DNA of 42,687 nucleotides. Origin: Silene noctiflora (taxonomy: Eukaryota > Streptophyta > Magnoliopsida > Caryophyllales > Caryophyllaceae). The position numbers were made by a program, and so were the translations under genes. The notes under the pieces were generated by a model. The model saw nothing but the letters and a program-made list of their open reading frames with translations. It had not been told where the DNA came from and did no database searches. Positions within the stretch are counted from its first letter, which is position 1; the number at the start of each line of letters is the position of its first letter. Location of the stretch: the NCBI GenBank assembly GCA_009801015.1, contig VHZZ01006256.1, forward strand, positions 5,553-48,239, read 5' to 3'. Shown here piece by piece: positions 12,201 through 24,200 of this stretch.

Positions 12201-15200
12201 AGTTGCTTCTTTGTGTGGCCTTATATTCAGTTTATGCTCTTCAAACCTCTTTACTAAGATATTCTTTTAACCTGGCATTTCTCATTTGGTCAGGGATTTT
12301 TTTTTTTTTTTTCATTTTTTGAATAGGTGTGTGGTTTTAGGGATATTCCTCCATAGAAGTTAGGCTCATGGTCTTACTATTGTACCTTACTCTCTCATGT
12401 ATTCTTTAGCAGCTGTGCTAGGGTTCTTTGATTTTTCTTTTTTCTTTTTCTTTTCTCGTGCACCTTTTAACTGTTTTTCCTTTGATTGCGGCTGCACTTG
12501 AGGTTGTAGGAGTTCAGGTGGAATGGATTAATATATTAGACTTGTGATGCATCGATGAGATCTCGCCTAGTTTGTATTGAGCAAGAGTATAGGACCGAGC
12601 AGCCGACGTTTCTATTTATTACTCATAGTTATTTTTGTGAAAAAAATTCTATTTCATTGATCAATTTTTGAGATCTTACTCTGATTTTTTTTAATTTCCT
12701 CTATTCCGTAGCCTCTGGACGTAATTCTTTCTCAAGATCATAATCAAATTGTAGCTCTGTTGGAGTATGCGAGATATGATTTACAGCCACTTATTCAGCA
12801 GTATTCCATCAAGATCATGAGCGCTTTGAGGTATGGATTCCATGTTTGATGTTTTGTTGTGCCCGTAAACCCCTTTTATCATTTTTTTTAAATCTAGACT
12901 GAAAAATAGTGACCACTTTAGAATCTGTGCTGGCGCCTTGTTCTGGAATAAGTTAGCAGTTGATTTGAGATTTATTCCTTTCCTGTGCGTCACGTAAAAG
13001 CCAGCAAGGCTGTAAACATAGTAGTTGAGTTATTACTCACACTTTATGTTTTCAGCTCTCGTATGGTTGGACTTGTTCAATTGCTGTTGAAAGCCAATGC
13101 TGCTACCTCCTTGGTTGAGGATTACGCTTCATGTCTAGAGATAAGATCCCAAGAAAGTCAGAAGATAGAAGATATCAGTGATGATCTAGGTGTACTTATA
13201 CTTCAGGTAATAGTGATCATAATTTTGTAGCTTTATCATTATCTATTTTAAGGGTTGGGCATTGCATAGTTACCATCTGATTTATTTTTTCAGCTTCTGA
13301 TCGACAATATTAGCAGACCAGCGCCAAATGTGACCCATTTGCTACTTAAATTTGATTTGGATACACCAATAGAGCGTACAATATTACAGCCCAAATTTCA
13401 TTACAGGTTTGATAGCTTCTTGGTTTGAATTCGTTTATTGTACTTCGCACTTAGTTTGCTCATGAATATGTTTGCTGGAAATGCAGCTGTTTAAAAATAA
13501 TTCTGGACATGCTGGACAAGCTTTTGAAGCCAGATGTGAATTCATTGCTCCACGAGTTTAGTTTTCAGGTTTGGTTCAGTCTAGCTTCTCTTGATCATTG
13601 GCGGGTTTGATATTGGTTTGCATTTCATCTAAAACATTAGTTTCGTCCAATCCACAGCTCCTGTATGATTTATCTATTGACGAACTTACATCTGGTCCAG
13701 TTATGGATCTTTTGAGTAATAAGAGATATCACTTCTTTGTTAAGGTATGCGTTTCATGGTTATCTGATTCTTAGTGTTATTTGATCTAGATATCACTATA
13801 TAACATCCTACAGGTAGTAAGCTTTTCTGTATTTACTGCAGCATCTAGATATTATAGGCATTGCTCCACTGCCTAAAAGAAATAGTGCTCAGGCTTTGCG
13901 AATCAGCTCTCTCCATCAGGTAATATTAATGACAGTTGCTATGTTATTTCTTGTGCATATAATATTTTCAAGCCAACATTGCAGTGTTTTTTCCCCGTGT
14001 CTAGCCCTGTTTTAATTTTCTCTCTTTGTTGCACATTGTAATGAGCAAGGATCCTCTCCATTTGTTGCCCATTACCTCTAATAGGGTAATATTATAAATT
14101 ATTTGTCTACCACATCATCTTCCATTACTTCTATTTGCAACCGTTAGATCGTTGTAGGAAATAATCTGGGTCGTTAAAAACAAATGGAGAGGGGAGGTAA
14201 TGGAGAGAATCTAAATTGCATTGTAGCATATCATGAAATTTTCAACTGTATACCAATTTGTTGATTGATTCTTCAAATCTTCTGGGCCAAAGAGAACCCA
14301 ATTTCTTGCTTATCTGCTAGAAAAAGTTAATTGTTTTTCCTACTATGGTACTGATATCCCTTTTTCCGATTATCTGTTTGCTACTGTAAAACTGAACTTA
14401 GTATCCATTTCTCTAGATACATTATCGATGATCTGATTTTTTATCAGAAGATCATTGTAATTAAGGGGGCTTTTGGTATGAGATAGGGTAAGAGAATGGA
14501 ATCGGGAAAGGGAATGAAGAGGAAAGGAAAGGAATATCCTTTGATTTAATATGTTGTTTGGTTGAGAAAAGGAAAGGGAATAACGGCAAAAATAATCCAA
14601 TTTACCTATCACCCAAAAGTCCAAAACCACTGAACCCCACCCCAAAAGCCACCCTAATCCACAACCACCACCACCTATACACTCTTGAAACTGCCGCCAG
14701 TAACAGCGACACCTTTATCATCGCTGGCAAACCTTCAACACCACCCATACACTCCTGAAACTGCTACCGTCAATTTGCTCGACCCACGTTCCACAACCTT
14801 TGAAATCTACACCCACCACCGTCAACCCCTAAAAAAATCCTCCCCATCCCCAAAATCCCCTCCCCAGCCCTCTAAAACACCCAAGTTTGGTGTTTTAGAG
14901 GGCTGGGGAGGGGATTTCGGGGATTGGGGGGGGGGTTAGGGGTTGACGTTATTGCTTATTGTGGAGTCGATAGGGAAGATCGGTGGGGAGGGAGGTCGCC
15001 GGAGGACAGTGGGTCGGAGGGCGGGCACCACGCTGCCACTGGTGACGGTGGGAGGGGTGTTTGTCAAAGATGGCACGGGTGTTGGTGGTTGTGTGGTGCG
15101 GTGAGGTAATGGGGAAAGGGAATCCCAAACCCTTGGTGGGGGGGGGGGGGTGGAATGAAAATGAGGGATGAAGGGTAAAGTGGTAAACCATAACTGAGTA

Positions 15201-18200
15201 TTGGGTAAAGGGAATGAAATTTTGAGGTAACCAAACATCATGTAAGGGTTCTGTTCCCATTCCCTTTCCTGAAACCCCTCAACCAAACGCCCCCTAAGGT
15301 GTCGCAGATTCTTGAATAGTCATGCTTCCCTTTCACTTCTCACAATCATCTATCCTGCTTCTACCCACGTGCCAAATTCCTTCTAATAATTGGCCTTGGG
15401 AGTATCTTTGACAAACTTGCTAGCGGAATGCTAGGCAGAGTAGACACAGTGTCCGGTGCAGGAGGTTGATAATAGAACGTTCTTTTGAGGTAAAAAGGTT
15501 TGTTCAAGGAACAGTTTGATAAATCTAGGTAGAATATCTATTTTGATGAAATATAAACTTAACTTCAGGCATCTAAAGATTCTAAACTTTGAAATTGACT
15601 AATGAGACATGAACTTTGACTCAAGAAAATACTGTGTTTTTAAATGAGGTTCATCATGGACTTAGATATTATCTCGTCTTTTTCAGAGAGCGTGGTTGTT
15701 GAAGCTTCTGGCAGTGGAGTTGCATTCTGGAGATATTGCAAGTTCCAATCATCGAGAAACATGCCGCAAGATCCTTGCTTGTTTATTTGGGAAGGCTACA
15801 GATGATGTGGAGAGCGATCAAGATATTGCCTCTTCCTTTGCGCTACTGAATGCAGATGAAAGTACCCAAACTAGATCAGTCCTTAAAGATAAGGTACATG
15901 TGCAACTCTCTTCTCAACTCATTGTTCAGATTTATATTCGCTACACGAAATAGCTTTAAGCTTTTTGTGGTGGACGCACTTGAATCTCGATATTATAGAT
16001 TGTGCTACAAGAGTATAAGCTACTGTCGTCAATCTCATCAGCGAGAAACCATCTGTTTAGGTAATTGTGCAGCAAGGCCAGCAACTGATTAAGGAAAAGA
16101 AGTAATGAACTTCAAAAGTCATTTGTCAGTCTGGCTGGAGCAAGCTGCTAAAAAATAATAGATCCTAATCTGTCAATTTGTGCATAGACGCAATTTGTTG
16201 CTTACACTTTATTGTGTTCAGAAACCTTCATTAGTGGCGAGCTTTATTCTATTTCAAGCTTATTCGATGTGATTCTTCATTTTTGGACAGCTTTTTTCTT
16301 ACATTTAATTTTTGGTTTTGTGCATAATACATCTCATATGTATGTTCCCCGCAACTTCAGGCATTAGAACTGCTCGACGTCATTCAGTTTCGACCACCTG
16401 AGGCCACTATGGACTATTCACAAGTTGTGGCCAATGTGAAGTGTAGTATGCTGGTAGAGCCTGATAACTTTATAATGTTTAATTTCATTTGCTTTATCTT
16501 TTAAATTTCTGTATAGAGCTTTTAAAATGAGCTTTCTCTTTGCAGGCTGAAGAAATACTTCGAAGTTCTGTCTCTGAAAAGAATGGTGTATACCATTACT
16601 CAGAGAGAGGCGACCGGTTAATTAATCTTGAATCATTTCGGGATAAGCTCTGGCAGGTTTGTGATGTAACTTTTAATGCCCATGCTATTTTACAAAAAAA
16701 TTGGTAGTTGTGTTGCACCTTTTCTATAAATTACCTCTTCGATGTTCAGTCTAGCATTTCTCGTGCATGGAATGACACTATTTGTTGCGTTGCTAGTTGA
16801 GTGCCTTCAACAATGAGCTGGAGCTTAATGATTTAAGAGAGATGATTCAGCGATTGCTGAGGTGGGCTTGGAAATACAATAGGAACCTTGAGGAACAAGT
16901 TGCACAACTTCATATGCTAACTGGCTGGTCTCAGATTGTTGAGGTTTTCTTCGTATTGATTCTCCTTTTTTTCATTTTGTGGCGGGACTGATGGGGGTGG
17001 CGTATCTTTTTTTCTGTTTGTCCGATAAAGGATGCTCCAAATAGTTTTTTCTTATTAGTTTTTGCTGGGTCTCATGGTGCACTGGCTTTGGTAACTTTGT
17101 CTTCGCCGTTGTCTTGCAGATCTCTGCTTCAAGAAGATTGTCTTCCCTGCAAAATCGAACTGAAATTTTGTACCAGTGAGTATTATATTACATATTACGG
17201 GTATGATTGTTTTAAAGTTCATCAATCCATGATGGTTATTTGTATTGGCAGATTGCTTGATGCTTCATTAAGCGCTTCCGCATCACCTGACTGTTCACTT
17301 AAGATGGCGCTTTTGCTGACACAGGTATTCCTAGTCAATATGTGATTCCTGTTTCATTCATTCCTATTTCATTCCGATTTCATTCAATATGTAATCTCGT
17401 AATATCAAATTTGTCATTGTTAAATGAGATAAAAACATAATGATTTGATATATATTTCGTTGACAGGTAAGCCATATTTTACACAAAACTAGGAAGCTAA
17501 CTTAGGTAACTATACATAATTAGGATAGTATCGTAGTAATTGACAGCTCCTAATTAACTATCTGACTGTCTACAATCAATAATGTACACAGTACACTAAC
17601 CAATGGCAACTAATTGATATTGGAATATTCTGTGTAATATTCTGTAAACTGTCATGTTGTTGAAACTGTCTGATCTTCGATATTTTTAGGTTGCCCTCAC
17701 ATGTATGGCCAAGCTTCGGGATCATAGATTCTTATACCCAGCTGGGTTAAATTCAGATGCTATTGCTTGTCTTGATGTCATCATGTTCAAACAGTTACCA
17801 AGTGGAGCTTGTCTCTCCATATTATTTAAACTTACTCTGTCAGTACTGAGGCAAGATTCATCAGAAGCTTTAAGGAGAAGGTATGATTTCCATCAGGTGG
17901 TTGTATGTGTCTACTGCTCTTGTGATCATTCATGAGTGATAAAGTGCTATGTGAATCAGGCAGTATGCTTTGCTGCTTAGTTACTTCCAGTACTGTCAGC
18001 ATATGCTTGACCCAGACGTTCCACGGAGGATGCTGCTGTTGTTGCTTGGTACAGATCAGAATAATGAAGAAGTGGACCTGGGGAAGGTACATTGATCACT
18101 TATTGCTCTTGGCTCCCATTTCCATGGTTCCTTCATTTCAAGTTTGAGTTTTTAGTTAGAAGCCCTGCTTGACAAAATTTTTATTCTCTCAGATCGATAA

Positions 18201-21200
18201 GGAGCAAGCTGAACTTGCTAGGTCAAACTTCTCTATATTGCAGAAAGAGGCCCAAGCTATTCTTGATTTGGTAGGTTGCCAGCTGAAAGCACTTGTCATA
18301 TTTAGAAGTTGAAGTAATAGAGAATGGGAACCTGTACTAACGTTGTTATGGCCTGTTGTCCTCTTGTAATTGGTCATAGGATATTCACTTCGAGGGAAAG
18401 CAAATTTTATCTACTAAAAGTTGAATATTTTGAATTTTGTGCTTATTGAAATGGGTCCTGTACTTCTTATTTAAAGTTGTCCCTTTGCGTGTCTGCCTAA
18501 CTTGATATGATTTAGGTGTCCACATATTCTTCTCCTCCAATAACTTACATTTCCATCTCCCTATGATACTTGCTTTATCAGTGTAAGCTCTCTTGTTTCA
18601 CGCTTTGGCGCAGTTGGATGTCAATATGTAAATTGTTCTCTTCTTAATTTGCAGGTCATAAAAGATGCCACCCAAGGGAGTGAATCTGGGAAGACAATAT
18701 CACATTTTGTTCTGGATGCTTTAATATGTGTGGATCACGAGAAGTTCTTCTTGAATCAACTCCAGAGCAGAGGCTTTTTGAGGTCTTGCTTGATGAGCAT
18801 CAGCAATTTTTCTCATCAGGTTTGTGTTACGTATAACCTGCTGTCATTTTGACTAGATCTGCCCTGTATTTGCATCTCCCATCGTGGCACCATTGGAAAA
18901 AGTAAATAGGGGAAAATAGGGAAAACAGGCAGTGGTATTAATTGTGATGTAGTGGCTCAGCTCAAATGATGTCATCTCAACCAGATGTGATTAGTATAGC
19001 CTTTTATACGATTAGCTCCAACCAGCAACCCAAATGTCATAAGACCATCTCAAAAGTAGAAAGTTATAAAATAGGTTGTAATGTGTTGACACTCTAGAAA
19101 GACAGACCCCTTGTGATTGTTCTTCATTCCTGTTTACAACTCGTCACGTGACACTTTTTTTTAGGACCATACTTGATGACTTTAGGATTTATCTTTTTTT
19201 TTGTCCCAACTTCCTCTGATATATCATATATGTGGTTTTCTTCTTGGCATTTCCTTAATGGTAGTTACTGCGACATGCCACATCACCACCGTGTCACCTG
19301 TCGACACAATACATGACATGTGTTAGACTCGCCAGAGTATGGCACGACTCTAGTATGACTTGACTCTGACACGCTTGTAGAAATCTTCATTAATGTGATG
19401 GAACTATATGAAGAAAGGAGGGAGAAGAATGAGAGTGATTACATAAAAGTTTTGACTTATTGGAAGAAAAGCAAAGGGGGAGGCTCCTTGGGGGCGTAAA
19501 GCTTCGAGAGGAAGGGGAAGGAGAGAAACGAGAAAAAAATAATTCTATAAAGGGTATTAGTTTAAAATGCGTGCCTCAGAAGCTCTACGCCAAAGACTTG
19601 GTGGGGCACCTTGGTGCGTCTTTTAGAGAAGGTGCAGTTAGCGAGACGCACTTTTATGCTAGCTCCATATTCTCTTCTACTTATATTACGCCCTTATATT
19701 TAGGGTTGTGGTACTGCAGAATGAAAAGACCACTGGGGTTATAAATTGACTAAACTACCGCTTAAGTTATTTTCTCTTGCAAAAAAAAAAAAAGATGCAT
19801 CCCGCGCTCTACACTTTACCAAGTTTCATTTCGTTTTTTTTACCCACAAGAATAAAACTTCACCAAACCCCATCATTTTCCTTTGCGACGGCAAGAAGAT
19901 GAACATGAACAGAGAGCTTAATCCATGGCATGATTAGCCTCACCAATAATTCCATGGCATGATTAGTCGCACCAATAATGTCATGCTGAAGGTTGCCAGG
20001 TGCTATTTTTTATCAAGGAATTAAAGAGCAATGAGCTTAAATTATTCAGTTTTTTGTATTTTTTGTAAAGAAATTTGTGGGTTCAAGGGACATAAGTTCA
20101 CCGTCTCTTAAATCATTATCATTATCATCATCATTTTGTCCATAGTTAAGTGTATTACTACTAGAATTCTTTCGGAACTTTAATTATGCGAAAATTTGGG
20201 ACTTTTATTGTCATTTTTGGATTGTGGATTCAAGCAACTTTCATTTTTTATCATTTTGTTAATTGTTTGTAGTATTTCTGAGCAAGAACTAAGTCGATAC
20301 ATTCGATATTGTGAAGATCGTCTCTTATGCTCATTTAATTCTTTGTTTTAGATTTCTATGCAATTGGTATATTTTAATTATTGTTTATTTTTACAAAAAA
20401 TGTTTTTAGTTTTTTTTCACTAATTATTATGTACTATATGTTTAAAGGTCAATTTTTTTACCATTCATTAAAGCTGGTATAAGAAATTAAGAGCAGTGGC
20501 ATGTACTAATTATTACTTCCTCCGCTGTTTTCATTCTCCCATTTGGTTTTCACCATTTTGACCATTCTACCCTCTTGTCATTCAATCTCACACCAACATT
20601 CAATCCACCAACCCAATAACAAACCGCCACCCTAACAACAAAACATCTCAACCCCGCCACTGGGGCTACCATAGGTCACCCTCAAACTCATCCAAATCGC
20701 CGATCAAAGCCGACTTTACACCAACTACCATCGCCAGCGAACCCACAAACCCACCACCACTAACAACAACCGCCAACAAACCCACGAACTCACCAACTAC
20801 CACTGCCAGCGAATCCAAATTGCCGACCAGCCCGACTTTACACCAACTACTACCACCCTCAAACCCGCGAACCCGCCAATAACAACCGCCAGTGAATCTA
20901 CCACTACTCTACAACAACAACAACAACAACAACATATAATCTACTGCTACTATTGGACGCCTCAACGGAGGGAAAGAAACGTCACCTGCTGGAAATGATA
21001 ATGGAGGGAAAGAAACGTCGACTGCGAGAAATGATAATGGAGGGAAAGAGGCGCCGAAAATAACGACGAGAGTAGATCTAGTGGTCTAGAGGAGCAACGC
21101 CGATTGTAAATCTGAGTTGGAGTTTGCTGGAATCAAAGAGAGAGACGTCGTAAGCGGCATTACACAACCTAGGGTGGTCCAGCGAGTCGGTGGCTGCTTT

Positions 21201-24200
21201 CTTGTGAGTCAGTAGGAGGTTTCTGGTTGTCAGAGATGGAATCTGGTGGTGGGGCTGGGCGTTGGATGGGATGGGGCAGGGTGTTCAGTGTAGGGACGGG
21301 TCTTGGACTCTTGGTTATAAGGTGGGTGGGACTGGTAGTCTAGTGTAGAATTCCGGTGGCAATTATTGTAATTGTTGTAAATGTACAAGGACAACTTAGC
21401 AAAAGAACACATAAACTTGCTAAAAGGGGAAAGAAATAGAAGTGGGGAAACAAAAGAAAAAACTTCCAAAAGAGGGAAGTGGGAAAAAAAAATAGGAAAA
21501 CGGAGGAAGTATTACTTTTGATTCATGGGTAGAGACAAAATAGAAAAATGCAAAGGTAAAGATATGAAGGAAAAGGTGGGCAATAAGCAAAGAATGACAG
21601 CACATGCTTTCTTTGCTGGTTACGTAAATCGAAGGGCAAAATAGTCAGGCTCTTACAGAAATCCAGTGCCTTTGTTCAATACTCTTGTGGCATTATGACA
21701 CCCCTATATTTATCACTTTATCGCTAGCTTTTATCCTGTTACATGTTAGCCCTCATTAAAATCCAAAAAAGGGCGTTATTGGCGAGTTTTTTTCCCCTTC
21801 TTTTTTTAAATGTGATTTATTTTACAATAAAAAATAGCGTGCCTTTTGTCAATAAGGTACTCACCCTCGCCTTGCACCTTGTTGCCACGAACCTTCATCG
21901 CCTCAGTGCGTCTAGCGCCTTTTAAAACCAAGGTTGCGGCAGACGGATAGTGCATGGGTTTTAATTAAATGGGGGCATGTTATTCAGTAAGTCTCACTTA
22001 AGACTGCTGCATGTGTGAAACAAATCAACCTACATATTTCCAACACTTACTAATGCTTATTGGTAACTTAATATGTGAGTTATTTTGAACCTGTTTCACA
22101 CCTTCAATGATCGTACGTGAGAATTTTTACATGTTAGTAAAATATTTACATATTTTTATCTAAGTAGCTATTTAAAGACAAACAGCTGTCCACTAGAAAG
22201 GAAAAATTAATGGGGCTTTTGTTTTGTCTGTCTTGATTTGTTTCCAGTCTTTTCATTTATCCATGTGCCATGTCCAATTATATTTCTTGAATATATCGGC
22301 ATAACTGAAGTATCAAGCATCTGGCTTCTAACAAACAAGATTTATGGATTATTTCTCAACATGTTGTGTCCTAGTCTAGAAAATTGGGTTATTCTTTGAC
22401 TGTGCTCCTATCTCCTAAAAAATGAGATTCAAGTGTCAGACATTCCGACACCATGTCAAATACGACACATATAGGCGAGTCTGAGTAATATAGCTGGTAA
22501 TGGACTCTTTATCTACTATAGAAATGTCAAAACTAGTCCAGAAGCATATCTTGTGCATGAAAAAAAGGTCTCTTCCATTAGTTGTTGCAACATGAAAAAG
22601 TGCTGGCATTGCACAGCATATGCAGAGATCGCCTGAGCCACAGATTCAAGTAAAACGTCATTTTTTATTCGATCTCAAGAAATTTTCCGTCAGGCCCTTT
22701 ATGTTTATTTGGTTACAATGAGAACTTTGTTTTCTGTGTTCGTGAAGAATTTAGCATCTTAAGATTGTGCAAGGGCTATAGGGTAACATGTTGCCTGTTA
22801 GTGGCCTGAGGGCTTTGCCAGGAACCAGACAAAAAACTAGACCGCCCTTTGCTTCATTAAGTACGAGTTACCTTTGGTTGGGACTTGGGAGGTCCTACAA
22901 CTATGTATTGCCACGTGGTTAGGCTGTTTAACAATCTCCTGATAGTCTTCTTTTTTTGGACTAGATTACTGGCTTATGGACATTAGTAGTAATTTCTGTT
23001 GGTATGGTTGCGTAATTTAAGTTTGATTGGATGAACATGGCAGTTCCGTACTGCTAGTTTACCAATAAGGTTTTTCATCCTTATATTTACATTCATATAT
23101 GACCCTGTTACTTTAATTTAGGATGGTCGACGTGCTATGGAGGCATTGCAGAGAGCGTGTACGCTTGAGGCTGAACTTGCTTTGGTGTTAAGGATCAGTC
23201 ACAAGTACGGACAGGCTGGGGCCCAGGTTCTGTCATGTATGGGGGCCTTGGAACATTTGGGTTTGTGCAAGGCATTGCATATGCCAATGAAGGTATCTTC
23301 TATTCCTTAAATCAGTATTTTGCTTTCTTTAGTCTTCATTTCCTGACATATCTGTTACTTCAGGGAAATTTTAGACGGGTGGAGGCTAGATTTGGAAAAG
23401 AGCTGACAGTGGATGTTAACAAGCAACAAGTGATAGTTGCCCCTGTGTTGAGATTAGTGCTGTCTTTGAGTTCATTGGTTGATGCAACTGATTACTTTGA
23501 GGTTTGATAACTATCTTCTCTATATTTGTTGTGTTGGTTGATATGTTTGATAATGGTCTTCTTGAATCCTAACTATCAGCCAAACACTCTGCCTCAACCC
23601 CCACATTGGGCATATAATAGCCCTTGTAAAATATAATCAAATTTGGATTCTTAGATAGGTTGCAGAAGTGCTATTATGGTATTTTTTGCCATTTTTCTTA
23701 GGGATATGGTTTATTATCATTCTCCCAATTTAGTAAATTAAACAGGGTATGAGGAGGAAGTTAATACTGATCAGTTAACTAAATTATTTTCCCAATTTTT
23801 CACAACCTCTCCTGCTGTCCCTTAATTCTTCTTGGGCATACTTTAAATTGATGCTATATTGTGGATTAGTGGTGAGTAGAATACAAGGATTGAACTTGTT
23901 GATCCAATGCTCTTTTGACCAAAAACTGTTGCATTTTCGAGCTCCAATTTTTTTATTCATGGACCTTCAGTTGAAATTAGGCTAAATATGTCCTTGACAA
24001 GTTTTGCTGGATATGTTTACTGTAATAGTTTATGTGATCTTCTCATGTTTGTCATCTTGTGTAATATGACTGAATGCTTTTTTGTTGAGACTTTGGTTAA
24101 TGTAGGGACACTTGTTATGCCTTCCTGTTATTCAATTGCCTGACAATGCGTTTTAAACTAATTGTATAGTAGTATAGAGTTATACTATATGTTTCCTAAC

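Larger units (their letters stand above)
8143..13919 (+). other. NUP205: NUP205 exon map, exons 12-25 (residues 459-1049)
   Basis: Coding exons: 8143-8259, 8350-8556, 8810-8911, 8997-9140, 9430-9560, 9657-9776, 10472-10595, 11914-12111, 12712-12830, 13056-13206, 13294-13406, 13487-13568, 13658-13744, 13842-13919. Codons are split at 16/17 (Arg), 17/18 (Met), 20/21 (Ser) and 22/23 (Ser). Exon 12 carries the block EPELLSGNDVLWTFVNFA. Exon 25 ends ALRISSLHQ, directly continued by RAWLLKLLAVELHSGD in exon 26 across a transposon-bearing intron. Confidence 0.9.
13920..15686 (+). other. NUP205 intron 25, hosts two DNA-transposon-like insertions
   Basis: A 1,767-bp intron. It contains a small palindromic MITE-like unit (14049-14211) and a larger GC-richer element (14465-15294). 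The remainder is ordinary AT-rich intron. Flanking exons 25 and 26 still join in frame. Confidence 0.8.

Noticed and set aside
14558-15286. Overlapping proline- and glycine-rich open frames on both strands
   Set aside because: They lie inside a non-autonomous transposon and mirror each other because of its GC-rich palindrome; no conserved domain.
21230-21605. Minus-strand open frames in intron 35
   Set aside because: Low-complexity translation of the purine-rich right arm of the Stowaway-like element.
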